This document shows, piece after piece, positions 47,838 through 56,119 of a DNA stretch of 64,000 nucleotides. The notes under the pieces were generated by a model that saw only the letters and a list, made by a program, of their open reading frames with translations, made no database searches and had not been told where the DNA came from. This stretch comes from Larkinella humicola (GTDB lineage Bacteria; Bacteroidota; Bacteroidia; Cytophagales; Spirosomataceae). The position numbers and the translations under genes were made by a program. Each line of letters opens with the position of its first letter. The stretch's first letter is position 1. The DNA is taken from positions 372,001 to 436,000 of the forward strand of contig NZ_VTWS01000003.1 in NCBI RefSeq assembly GCF_008727875.1, written 5' to 3'.

Positions 47838-48956
47838 ATGAGAAATCATTCCCTATGGATCGGCCTACTGCTGCTCTCCCTTTCGCTGGTCGAGTGTAAA
47901 ACAAGCCGGATCCCGACCGGAAAAACCGCCCCGGTTCTGCGTGCGTCCATTGAAACGGAAAACCTGCTGACCTGCTGCGGTTTCGGCACGAAAATGCCCG
48001 ACGGAAACCCGGTCTGGTGCGAAGCATCGGCGGTTTTGTTCGATAACGGCATGGTGTACGTCGCCAACGACAAAGACATGCCCGCCGGTCTCAGTTCGGT
48101 GTTTACCAAGCCCTGGAAAAGCTTTGCCGACACCACCGTTCGGCCCACGCCCCTGCTGGCGAGCGCGTTTCGGGAGGCCCGGAAATACGAAGATTTTGCC
48201 ACCAATGGCGACTATGTTTTTCTAACCACCGCCTTCGACCGCGTCAAAGCGGGTTCGACCGACTGGGATGGCTATAACACCATTCTGTACTGGAAAAAGG
48301 GCAACGAAGCGAATCCGCAGGTGCTGGCACCACAACGGGGGGCAAAAAATTCGGTGGCTTACCGGGAGCAACTCAGCAAGGTCTTAACCCAAAACCGCCC
48401 GGCTTTCCCGAACGGGATGCCTTATTTCAAAGTGGAAGGGCTGGCTGTGATGGATTCGCTGCTGCTGTTCGGAATTCGGGAGGAAGGCGAAAAATATGAT
48501 AAGTTCGACTACCGGGTTCGCATCGTCACCGTGCCGTTTTTTGTGGAGAAAACCGCCGAAGGGGAACGCCTGGCATTGCGCGACGACTGGCGCATCGTGG
48601 CCGACTTCGACCCGGCGACGGTGGCTGATTTACCAAAACCGCTGGCCTTGTCGAGCATTGAATACGACCGCAACCGCAAGCTGTTCTGGCTGTTAACCTC
48701 CATTGAAACCAACGGCCGGTTAGATGCGTATCTCTGGACGGCAACGCCCGACGAATTGCTGAACAACCGACCCTTCAAGCCGGTGCGCGATGCGGCTGGT
48801 CAGCCCATTCACTTCAACCACAAAGCCGAAGATCTGACGCTGATCGATGCCAACCACCTGCTGGTGATTCACGACGACGACCGCGCCAACACAACCGTGG
48901 GGACGAAAATCCGTCAGCCGAATCAGGCCGCGTATACGGTTCTGAAAATTAACTGA
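47838..48956 (+). CDS. Lipoprotein-like protein resembling DUF3616 proteins
   Basis: 372 residues. The N-terminal signal (MRNHSLWIGLLLLSLSLVEC) has a possible lipobox with Cys20. The rest looks like a beta-propeller; the phrase FKVEGLAVMDSLLLFGIR is like the DUF3616 signature for which no activity is known. A double cysteine in NLLTCCGFG follows the signal. Identification is by eye and moderate. Confidence 0.65.
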   Translation: MRNHSLWIGLLLLSLSLVECKTSRIPTGKTAPVLRASIETENLLTCCGFGTKMPDGNPVWCEASAVLFDNGMVYVANDKDMPAGLSSVFTKPWKSFADTTVRPTPLLASAFREARKYEDFATNGDYVFLTTAFDRVKAGSTDWDGYNTILYWKKGNEANPQVLAPQRGAKNSVAYREQLSKVLTQNRPAFPNGMPYFKVEGLAVMDSLLLFGIREEGEKYDKFDYRVRIVTVPFFVEKTAEGERLALRDDWRIVADFDPATVADLPKPLALSSIEYDRNRKLFWLLTSIETNGRLDAYLWTATPDELLNNRPFKPVRDAAGQPIHFNHKAEDLTLIDANHLLVIHDDDRANTTVGTKIRQPNQAAYTVLKIN

Positions 48957-49032
48957 GGTGTAAAAATTTCGTCATGGTCACTGGTACTGGCCATGTTGGC
49001 TCCGTAGTATCGTTTTCTGATCTATCCGTTTT

Positions 49033-49857
49033 CTACAGCGCCAACCGCTCCGCCCGCACCGGTTTTCCCCAAAACAACCCGGCTTTCTGTTCAAACTCTT
49101 CCGCCGAATCCGTGGTGTAAAAGTGCAGCGTCCGGCCTTTGCTGCATTGGGCGTCGATCTCCGGATGGCGGTGTAAGTAATCCTGCAAGCTGTTGGCAAC
49201 AATGTCGCCCTGACTCAAAATCGTCAGATTTTCAGGAACAAATTGCCGGATTTTGGGGAGTAAGAGCGGGTAATGCGTGCAGGCCAGCAAAAGCGTATCG
49301 ATTTCCGGCGACTGCTGCAACAGCCGGTCGAGGTGTTTCTGAACGAAATAGTCGGCACCGGGGCCGTTGTGTTCGCCATTTTCCACCAGCGGCACCCACA
49401 TCGGGCAAGCTTCCTGATAGACCTTTAAGTCCGGGAAAAACTTTTCAATTTCAACCACATACGACTCCGACGTCACCGTTCCGCGGGTGGCCAGAATCCC
49501 AACCTGACCGGTTTTGGAATACGTTCCAATGACCTCCGTCGTGGGCCGGATGACGCCCAAAACCCGACGATCGGGCGCGAGGGTTGGCAAATCGAGTTGC
49601 TGAATGTTGCGCAATGCCTTGGCCGAAGCCGTATTGCAGGCCAGAATGACCAGTCGGCAACCTTTGTCAAACAGACGCTGAACGCATTCTAGCGTGTAGT
49701 GGTAAACGGTTTCGAACGAGCGCGTTCCGTAAGGCGTACGGGCGTTGTCGCCCAGATAAATATAATCGTACTGCGGCAGTTGCTGAACAATCGACTTCAA
49801 GACCGTCAGGCCCCCGTAGCCGGAGTCGAACACGCCAATGGGTTGGGTTGCTACCAT
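49033..49857 (-). CDS. murI: Glutamate racemase
   Basis: 274 residues. It makes D-glutamate for peptidoglycan. Both catalytic cysteines are present in LACNTASAKAL and LLACTHYPLLLP, and the opening PIGVFDSGYGGLTV is diagnostic. Last in a minus-strand run with the Mla-type transporter genes (26 bases after mlaD), so possibly part of that operon. Confidence 0.97.
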   Translation of the reverse strand: MVATQPIGVFDSGYGGLTVLKSIVQQLPQYDYIYLGDNARTPYGTRSFETVYHYTLECVQRLFDKGCRLVILACNTASAKALRNIQQLDLPTLAPDRRVLGVIRPTTEVIGTYSKTGQVGILATRGTVTSESYVVEIEKFFPDLKVYQEACPMWVPLVENGEHNGPGADYFVQKHLDRLLQQSPEIDTLLLACTHYPLLLPKIRQFVPENLTILSQGDIVANSLQDYLHRHPEIDAQCSKGRTLHFYTTDSAEEFEQKAGLFWGKPVRAERLAL

Positions 49858-49883
49858 GACCCAAAGATACGGTTTCCGTCCCG

Positions 49884-50933
49884 TTACTTCCGCATGCTCG
49901 AGTCGGGTGTGACGGTGACAGCCGTTGCAGCCGCTTCTTTTTGTTTCGCCTGGTCTTTGGCCCGGCGTCGGAAAAACCCGCGCAACAGGAAATTATGTTG
50001 CAAGGCTTCCAGGTTTTCGTCGAGCTTGTAGCTGCTGCTTTCCAGGTTTTGAATTGTATTTTTCAGGTTCTTATTCACGGCCTTGTCGTTGAGCAGAATT
50101 CCGATGGCATTGTCGCTGCTGTTGAGTTTATCACTCGCCCGCTTGACGTTCTCCGTTGCTTCGGCCGCTGTTCCCGAAACCTGCCGCAGTTTGGCCGACG
50201 ACATCCGCAGGTCGTGGAAAATAACCGTGTCGGACACCAGATCACTAGCCAATGTTCCTTTCGTGTTCAGTTTACCGGCATACTGGTTCAGGGAGTTCGA
50301 CACCTGGCTCAGCGATTTGGTGGCCTGGGCCGCCCCGCTCGAAGCTATCTGGAGATTAGCCATCGTATTTTTAAAGCGATTAGCCATCGTAGAATCCCGC
50401 AAAACCGCCCCTGCCATGCCTTTCCCTTTCAATACTTCGTCCAGAATCTTTTTGGCATCAGACGTTACGCGCAGCAGGTTGTTGTTGTTTTGCTGGAGTG
50501 TCGCCATGATCTCGTCGGTGTTGAGGGCCGCTTTGGCGTGCAGAATATCGCCATCCTCCACCGTTCCTGCCTTCATGCTGCCCCCAACGATTTCCACGAT
50601 TTTATTCCCGATCAACCCGTCGGTGCTCAGGGCGGCCAGTGCATCTTTGCGGATATACTGCTGACTCGATTCCTCGATGTTCATGGTCACTTCGACCTGC
50701 GAATTTCCGTAGAACTGAATCCGGCGAACGGTGCCGATTTTCACACCGGAAAACCAGACATTCGCACCGGCCTGCAATCCGCCGACGTTGTCGAAAATTG
50801 CATTCACGCGAATACTTTTAACAAACCGCTTTTGCTGCCCGCCCAGCACCATGATTCCGGTAACCAGAATCACAATGCCGATCAATACAAAAATCCCGAC
50901 GGTGATGGCCCGCTTATTTTCTGCCGCTTTCAT
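49884..50933 (-). CDS. MlaD-family (MCE domain) lipid-binding protein
   Basis: 349 residues: a short cytoplasmic end, one transmembrane helix (VGIFVLIGIVILVTGIMVL), an MCE domain (about 38-118; IFDNVGGLQAGANVWFSGVKIG) and a long helical periplasmic part with coiled-coil character. It is the periplasmic shuttle subunit of a Mla-type ABC system moving phospholipids between the membranes. It lies downstream of the ATPase gene, but an intergenic inverted repeat separates the two. Confidence 0.93.
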   Translation of the reverse strand: MKAAENKRAITVGIFVLIGIVILVTGIMVLGGQQKRFVKSIRVNAIFDNVGGLQAGANVWFSGVKIGTVRRIQFYGNSQVEVTMNIEESSQQYIRKDALAALSTDGLIGNKIVEIVGGSMKAGTVEDGDILHAKAALNTDEIMATLQQNNNNLLRVTSDAKKILDEVLKGKGMAGAVLRDSTMANRFKNTMANLQIASSGAAQATKSLSQVSNSLNQYAGKLNTKGTLASDLVSDTVIFHDLRMSSAKLRQVSGTAAEATENVKRASDKLNSSDNAIGILLNDKAVNKNLKNTIQNLESSSYKLDENLEALQHNFLLRGFFRRRAKDQAKQKEAAATAVTVTPDSSMRK

Positions 50934-50982
50934 TGAGTTTCTTTTTTGAGGTATGGATTAATTATCAAATCCTCAGTCTGTT

Positions 50983-51062
50983 AACCCCTAAATCCCCTAA
51001 AGGGGACTTGGACGTCAACGTCATCCAGATCTAAAAAGTCCCCTTTAGGGGATTTAGGGGTT
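50983..51062. repeat. CCCCTAAATCCCC inverted-repeat element, copy 3
   Basis: Arms 50983-51009 and 51036-51062, perfect 27-nt complements with a 26-nt spacer. It lies inside the Mla operon and its last bases touch the stop codon of the ATPase gene. Confidence 0.92.
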
Positions 51063-51838
51063 TAATTAACAAAGTTGTATTCATAGAACTGTTTTGCGCG
51101 CTCATCGTTCGAATCTTCGAAAACTTCCTCGAACGTACCCTGCCGTTCAAACCGGCCATCGAGTAACATCGCAATGCGATCACCGACGGTTTTGGCACAG
51201 GTCAGGTCGTGGGTAATGATAATCGATGAGGTATTGTGGCGCTCCTGAACCTCGTTGATGAGGTTGTTGATTTCGTTGGACGTAATCGGATCCAGACCCG
51301 CTGTAGGTTCGTCGTAGAGCATAATTTCGGGTTTCAGAATCAGCGTCCGGGCAATGCCAATCCGCTTGCGCTGCCCGCCCGACAGTTCCGAGGGCATCTG
51401 GTTGATGGTTTGACTCAGCCCAACATCCGCCAGGGCTTCCTCAACGGCTTTGTCGATGTCGCTGCGACTCAAATTCCGTACGTTCCGGATCAGCGGAAAT
51501 TCGAGGTTCTCGCGAACGGTCATGCTGTCATACAGGGCGCTGTTCTGAAAGGAAAATCCCAGCTTCAGCCGCAACGCGTCCAATTCCCGCTTGTTGAGTT
51601 TCGCCACGTCTTCGCCCAATACGTTCACCGACCCTTCATCCGGCTCCAGCAAACCGGCAATAATCTTGATCAGGACTGACTTCCCCGTTCCCGATCGACC
51701 CAGTACCACCAGGTTTTCGCCCTGGTACAAATCCAGATCGACCCCGCGCAGGACGTGCAAATCGCCGAACGAAATTTTCAGATCCCGAATCACAATGACG
51801 GACTCTTTCGGATGATTGACCGATTTTTTCGTGTTCAT
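51062..51838 (-). CDS. ABC transporter ATP-binding protein, MlaF type
   Basis: 258 residues. Walker A GRSGTGKSVLIK, signature LSGGQRKRIGIART, Walker B IMLYDEPTAGLDP and H-loop IIITHDLT are intact. It powers the lipid transporter together with the permease encoded 3 bases upstream. Order on the minus strand: permease, ATPase, MCE protein. Confidence 0.95.
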   Translation of the reverse strand: MNTKKSVNHPKESVIVIRDLKISFGDLHVLRGVDLDLYQGENLVVLGRSGTGKSVLIKIIAGLLEPDEGSVNVLGEDVAKLNKRELDALRLKLGFSFQNSALYDSMTVRENLEFPLIRNVRNLSRSDIDKAVEEALADVGLSQTINQMPSELSGGQRKRIGIARTLILKPEIMLYDEPTAGLDPITSNEINNLINEVQERHNTSSIIITHDLTCAKTVGDRIAMLLDGRFERQGTFEEVFEDSNDERAKQFYEYNFVN

Positions 51839-51841
51839 GCG

Positions 51842-52657
51842 TTACGAAGCGCGAATGGCATTGATGATTTGGAGGAACAACAGTTCTTCGATAAAAACCA
51901 GAAACATCGACGTAACCACCGAGGCATTGGCCGCTTTTCCGACCCCTTCCGTTCCTTTCGACGAATTATAACCCTTGTAACAGCCAACCATGCCGATGGT
52001 GAACCCGAAAATAAGGGCTTTGACAACGGTCGAATTGATGTCCAGAAAAGTAATGGAACTGAAAAAAGTTTCGATAAACGACATGAAACTGGTTTTTTCG
52101 TTCTGCGCCACATTAACATACGACCCCAGAACGCCCAGGAAAACGAAAAACATTGCCAAAACCGGGATCATAAAGGTGGTGGCAATGACCCGGGTGACGA
52201 CCAGAAATTTGAATGGATTCGTGCCCGAAACCTCCATCGCTTCGATCTGCTCCGTTACGCGCATGGAACCCAGCTCGGCTCCAATGTTGGAGCCCACCCG
52301 CCCGGAAGCAATCAGGGCGGTTACCAACGGAGCCAGCGCCCTAACCAACGCAATGGAAATCAGCGAGGGAAGCCAGGAAGTGGCCCCAAATGTAGCCAGC
52401 GATGGCCGCGACTGGTTGGTAAATACAATTCCGGTAATGAAACCCGTTAACGAGATCAGCGGCAGCGAACGAACGCCTACCTCATAACATTGTCGAACAA
52501 TTTCCTTTCCTTCGTAAGGCGGAACAAAAACTTCCTTAAAAAATTGCCCGACAAACGATGCGACATCGCTGAGAGACAAAAACAGGCGGTCGAGCCGCCG
52601 GGAAACGACCGGTTTAGGGGTGGTATCCGTTTTCGATGGGGTTGTGCTGGCTTGCAT
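51842..52657 (-). CDS. ABC transporter permease, MlaE type
   Basis: 271 residues. About five transmembrane segments and the MlaE hallmark VGSNIGAELGSMRVTEQIEAMEVSG in the middle. First gene of the minus-strand Mla-type operon. Together with the ATPase and MCE protein it should maintain outer-membrane lipid asymmetry; the direction of transport cannot be read from sequence. Confidence 0.95.
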   Translation of the reverse strand: MQASTTPSKTDTTPKPVVSRRLDRLFLSLSDVASFVGQFFKEVFVPPYEGKEIVRQCYEVGVRSLPLISLTGFITGIVFTNQSRPSLATFGATSWLPSLISIALVRALAPLVTALIASGRVGSNIGAELGSMRVTEQIEAMEVSGTNPFKFLVVTRVIATTFMIPVLAMFFVFLGVLGSYVNVAQNEKTSFMSFIETFFSSITFLDINSTVVKALIFGFTIGMVGCYKGYNSSKGTEGVGKAANASVVTSMFLVFIEELLFLQIINAIRAS

Positions 52658-52810
52658 CCGTAAAAATAATCACCTGTGGTATTGAACGGGTTTATCCGTT
52701 AAAATTTATGATTTTACACAGTTAAACACACTGGAAATCAAGAAAATAATTTAACCTTACTGGGCACCCATATCGGCTGATCAATAAACTGATTTTAGCT
52801 ATTAACTGGA

Positions 52811-52844
52811 TTTGAGGATACAAGGTTAGATTTTGTTAGATTTG
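52811..52844 (+). promoter_or_regulatory. Complete Bacteroidota promoter for the ceramidase gene
   Basis: TTTG at 52811-52814 and TAGATTTG at 52837-52844 with 22 bases between, fitting the -33/-7 consensus. The start codon at 52858 lies only about 10 bases after the expected transcript start, so the mRNA would be nearly leaderless. Confidence 0.65.
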
Positions 52845-52857
52845 GGCTTCAAAAATC

Positions 52858-54207
52858 ATGAAATACCTCCGTATCTTCTTCAAAGTGCTGCTGGGTCTGG
52901 TTGCGGCCATTCTCCTGTTTTTAGCCGTCAGCCTGGCACCCGTCGATGATCAGCCGTATCGGAAAACCGACTATTACCGGTATACGCGGCAACAACTGCT
53001 CGATCTGGCTCCTCCGCCCAATCCGCAAACGGGCTTGCGGGCAGGCTGGGCGAAGACCAACCTGACGCCCTCGTTCACCACGCCAACGGGCGGTTATGGG
53101 GCCCGAAAAGGCCAGCACTGGACCACCGTCAGCGATTCCATTTATGTCCGGACCATCGTTCTCAGCAACGGCGGCACCAAAGTAGCCATTATTGCGCTGG
53201 ATTTACTCATCACGCCCCCCACCGTAACCGAGCAACTTAAAAAAAGATTGCCGGAAATCGGATTTCAGTGGGATCAGGTGTTCACGGGTGCCATCCACAG
53301 CCACAATAGCCTCGGCGGCTGGGCGCCTGGTCTGGTCGGTGAACTGTTTGCGGGCGATTTTGACCAGCGCGTAGTCGATCACATCACGGATACCATTCTG
53401 AAATCGATTGTGCTGGCGGAGAAGCAACTGGCCCCGGTGGAAGTGGGTTTTTCGCAATTCGACGCCCCCGATCTGGTGTATAACCGGATGAACCAGGAGG
53501 GAAAAGTGGACGCCAATGTGCGGCTTCTGAAGCTCAAAAAAAAGACCGGCGAGTCGGCGCTCCTCTGTACGTTCGGGGCGCACGCTACCATTTTCCGGGC
53601 CGCCGATTATCAATACCTCAGCCGCGATTATCCGGGCGCATTGGTAGACCGGCTGGAGAAGCAAACCGGGAGCTTTGTGGCCTTCATGGCCGGTTCGGTG
53701 GGCAGTACGGGCTCAAAAACCACGCCGGGGAAAGACGAATTTGCCACCATCCGAACCTACGCCGATACGTTGACTGCGCGGATTTTACCAACATTGCCCC
53801 AGTTCAAAACCCAGCCCGACAGCACGCTGGAAATTCTGACCTTGCCTCTGCAACTGCGCGAACCCCAAGCCCGTGTAATCGAAGACTGGCGGGTACGTGG
53901 CTGGCTGTTTCATTCCGTTTACGGCGACTACCCTTCCGACCTGAAGGCGTTGCGCATCGGTCAGACGGTTTTGCTCGGTACGCCCTGCGATTTTTCGGGC
54001 GAGCTGGTGGCCGAACTCCGGCAGGAAGCCGACCGGAAAGGCTTTCAGTTGATGGTTACGAGTTTCAACGGCGGCTATGTCGGTTACATTACGCCCGACC
54101 AATATTACCACAAGAACTCGTACGAGACCATGACGATGAACTGGTTCGGGCCGGAAAACGGGGCATATTTTGTGGAAATGATGAAGGGCCTGGTAGACCG
54201 GCTGTAG
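52858..54207 (+). CDS. Neutral/alkaline ceramidase-family protein, short form
   Basis: 449 residues with an N-terminal hydrophobic anchor or signal (LRIFFKVLLGLVAAILLFLAV). The neutral-ceramidase N-terminal domain is recognisable: GWAKTNLTPSF, zinc-binding HSHNSLGGWAPG and FGAHATIF. It lacks the C-terminal Ig-like domain of full-length enzymes (usually about 650-750 residues). Family role: hydrolysis of ceramide to sphingosine and fatty acid; substrate unproven here. It converges with the NAPE-PLD-like gene, 3 bases apart. Confidence 0.85.
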   Translation: MKYLRIFFKVLLGLVAAILLFLAVSLAPVDDQPYRKTDYYRYTRQQLLDLAPPPNPQTGLRAGWAKTNLTPSFTTPTGGYGARKGQHWTTVSDSIYVRTIVLSNGGTKVAIIALDLLITPPTVTEQLKKRLPEIGFQWDQVFTGAIHSHNSLGGWAPGLVGELFAGDFDQRVVDHITDTILKSIVLAEKQLAPVEVGFSQFDAPDLVYNRMNQEGKVDANVRLLKLKKKTGESALLCTFGAHATIFRAADYQYLSRDYPGALVDRLEKQTGSFVAFMAGSVGSTGSKTTPGKDEFATIRTYADTLTARILPTLPQFKTQPDSTLEILTLPLQLREPQARVIEDWRVRGWLFHSVYGDYPSDLKALRIGQTVLLGTPCDFSGELVAELRQEADRKGFQLMVTSFNGGYVGYITPDQYYHKNSYETMTMNWFGPENGAYFVEMMKGLVDRL

Positions 54208-54210
54208 CGG

Positions 54211-55344
54211 CTACGGCATGGTTTCCCACCACCGCCCGGTCGGAACCGTCGAACCCAGAACGACCACTTCGCCAATCCGGGGCGTGGCGACTTTGGTGCC
54301 CAGTTCGGCCGACTTTTTCATCAACCGCTGAATCGGATCGCGCCAGGTGTGCAGGGCCAGATTGAATTTTCCCCAGTGAATCGGAATCAACAGGTCGCCT
54401 TTGACATCCAGTTGAGCCTGAGCCGTTTGTTCCGGCATCATGTGAATATCGATCCAGTCTTCGTTGTAGGCACCACATTCCAGCAAAGCAATGTCGAACG
54501 GGCCGTATTTCTCGCCGATGGTTTTCAGACCCGGATAATAGCCCGTATCGCCCCCGTAATACACCCGTTTCTGCGTTCCCAGCAACGCCCACGAACACCA
54601 TAACGTGCCGTTTCGGTTGGTCAGGCTACGCCCGGAGAAATGCCGCGCCGGGGCACACACCAGCGTCAGATCACCGAATTTAGTGGATTCATGCCAGTCC
54701 AGTTCCGTAATCTGATCGGGCGCAATCCCCCATTTTTCCAGATGCGCCCCCACGCCCAGCGGCACGAAAAACCGGCTGACTTTTCCCTTCAGCTTTGTAA
54801 AAGTCTCGTAATCCAGGTGATCGTAATGGTCGTGCGACAACACAACGGCGTCTACCGGCGGCAGTTCATCCACATTCATGTAATGATCAAAGGGAAACCG
54901 CTTTGGGCCACTGAAGGACGCAAACGACGCCCGTTCGCTAAAAACCGGGTCGGTCAGCAAGGTTTTCCCCTGAATCCGAATCAACAAAGATGAATGCCCG
55001 AACCAGCTAATGGCGACCTGCTCGGGTCCGCCATTGCCTTCAAAAACCGCCTGATCGAACGGGACGGTTTGGATGGTATCAGTCGGCTCGGCTCCCGGCA
55101 CGCCCGTCAGCATTTTCCAGGTAGCCGACACCATTTTCCCCGCCGACATATCGAGGCTGGTCGGCACCAGATTCTGAAACGTACCGTCTTTAAAATTGGG
55201 GGAAGCCTGCATGCGTTTCAGCCGCTCACCCGCCGGGTTTTCGCCGAACTGGGGAGCAAAGTTTACAAACGCAACGGCGGCAATAACCAGGAGAATGAGG
55301 AGGGAAACGAGAATCAGGGCCATTCTTTTCAAGACTTTTTTCAT
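54211..55344 (-). CDS. MBL-fold hydrolase, NAPE-PLD-like
   Basis: About 377 residues from MKKVLKRMALILVS, beginning a membrane anchor. Metallo-beta-lactamase fold with the metal site LSHDHYDHLD (HxHxDH), a second His in PARHFSGRSL, Asp in YYGGDTGYY and a later His in PIHWGKFNLALH. This layout matches the NAPE-hydrolysing phospholipase D group (UlaG-like). Converges with the ceramidase gene, making a pair of possible N-acyl-lipid hydrolases. Confidence 0.88.
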   Translation of the reverse strand: MKKVLKRMALILVSLLILLVIAAVAFVNFAPQFGENPAGERLKRMQASPNFKDGTFQNLVPTSLDMSAGKMVSATWKMLTGVPGAEPTDTIQTVPFDQAVFEGNGGPEQVAISWFGHSSLLIRIQGKTLLTDPVFSERASFASFSGPKRFPFDHYMNVDELPPVDAVVLSHDHYDHLDYETFTKLKGKVSRFFVPLGVGAHLEKWGIAPDQITELDWHESTKFGDLTLVCAPARHFSGRSLTNRNGTLWCSWALLGTQKRVYYGGDTGYYPGLKTIGEKYGPFDIALLECGAYNEDWIDIHMMPEQTAQAQLDVKGDLLIPIHWGKFNLALHTWRDPIQRLMKKSAELGTKVATPRIGEVVVLGSTVPTGRWWETMP

Positions 55345-55406
55345 GCAGGGGGTGTTGCTCAGCATTGGGCTTCACGTCACAACACCCCGGCCCTTGGCCG
55401 AGTTCC

Positions 55407-55934
55407 TCACCGAACCCGGTCAAACACAAACAAATCGGCGAAAACCCACTTGCCGTCCTTTTGATTGCCGCGTTGAATCACCAGTTGGTTGTCCGAGCGT
55501 TTTTCGTAGATAATCCGGATCGAGCCGTCTGATTTCTCAAATAAGGCCTGGTTCTTTTTGGCCTCGATGAACGAATACCGGTCCGATACGTCTTTTTCTT
55601 CGGAACCGATCAAACCCGGTTTGAAATGTTTGACCAGCACGATCGGTCCTTTTTCGGTTTGCTCAAAAATCAACAGTTCATACATCGTCACTTTGTTGTC
55701 TTTCATCATGCGCATAAAACCGGCCAGGTTGTCGCCCTGCGGAGCAGCCCAGGCGGCATCGATCGGCCCGCCGTTGAAAGTCCCTTTCCAGCGGCCTTCC
55801 ATAAAACTAACATCTGCCAACGAGCCGGTTTGGGCCTGAGCAGCCTGGTTCACGACTAAATGAAGAGCAATCAGAATCGTAAAGGGGACATAGTCGCGTA
55901 GAGTGCCGAAGCGGAAATTTTTAAATCGGTTCAT
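55407..55934 (-). CDS. Exported DUF6265-like protein
   Basis: About 175 residues from MNRFKNFRFG, with a signal peptide cut near AAQAQ. The mature region reads FMEGRWKGTFNGGPIDAAW, LAGFMRMMKDNKVTMYELL and so on, a beta-rich fold like DUF6265 proteins of Bacteroidota; no known function. The start codons further up (to 56006) give an unlikely N-terminus. Confidence 0.75.
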   Translation of the reverse strand: MNRFKNFRFGTLRDYVPFTILIALHLVVNQAAQAQTGSLADVSFMEGRWKGTFNGGPIDAAWAAPQGDNLAGFMRMMKDNKVTMYELLIFEQTEKGPIVLVKHFKPGLIGSEEKDVSDRYSFIEAKKNQALFEKSDGSIRIIYEKRSDNQLVIQRGNQKDGKWVFADLFVFDRVR

Positions 55935-55985
55935 GGGAATAGGTTTTGTTGGACGGCAAGATACGCAGCCGGGAGTAAAGAGAAA

Positions 55986-56041
55986 AGACGAAAGAATAAA
56001 GATCATTCGCTACCCGCCAACTGGTCTTTATTCTTTCGTCT
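55986..56041. repeat. Word-like hairpin with AAAGAATAAAGA arms
   Basis: Arms 55986-56002 and 56025-56041 are exact 17-nt complements (AGACGAAAGAATAAAGA); purine-rich and pyrimidine-rich flanks continue the pairing imperfectly. It lies in the divergent region before the GH95-like gene. Confidence 0.75.
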
Positions 56042-56119
56042 CACTTCTTTCATCTCATTTGCTTTTTTGCGTACGCCTGTAGACCTTGCCTTCCGTAAAA
56101 TACCGCCCTCTACCCTTTT

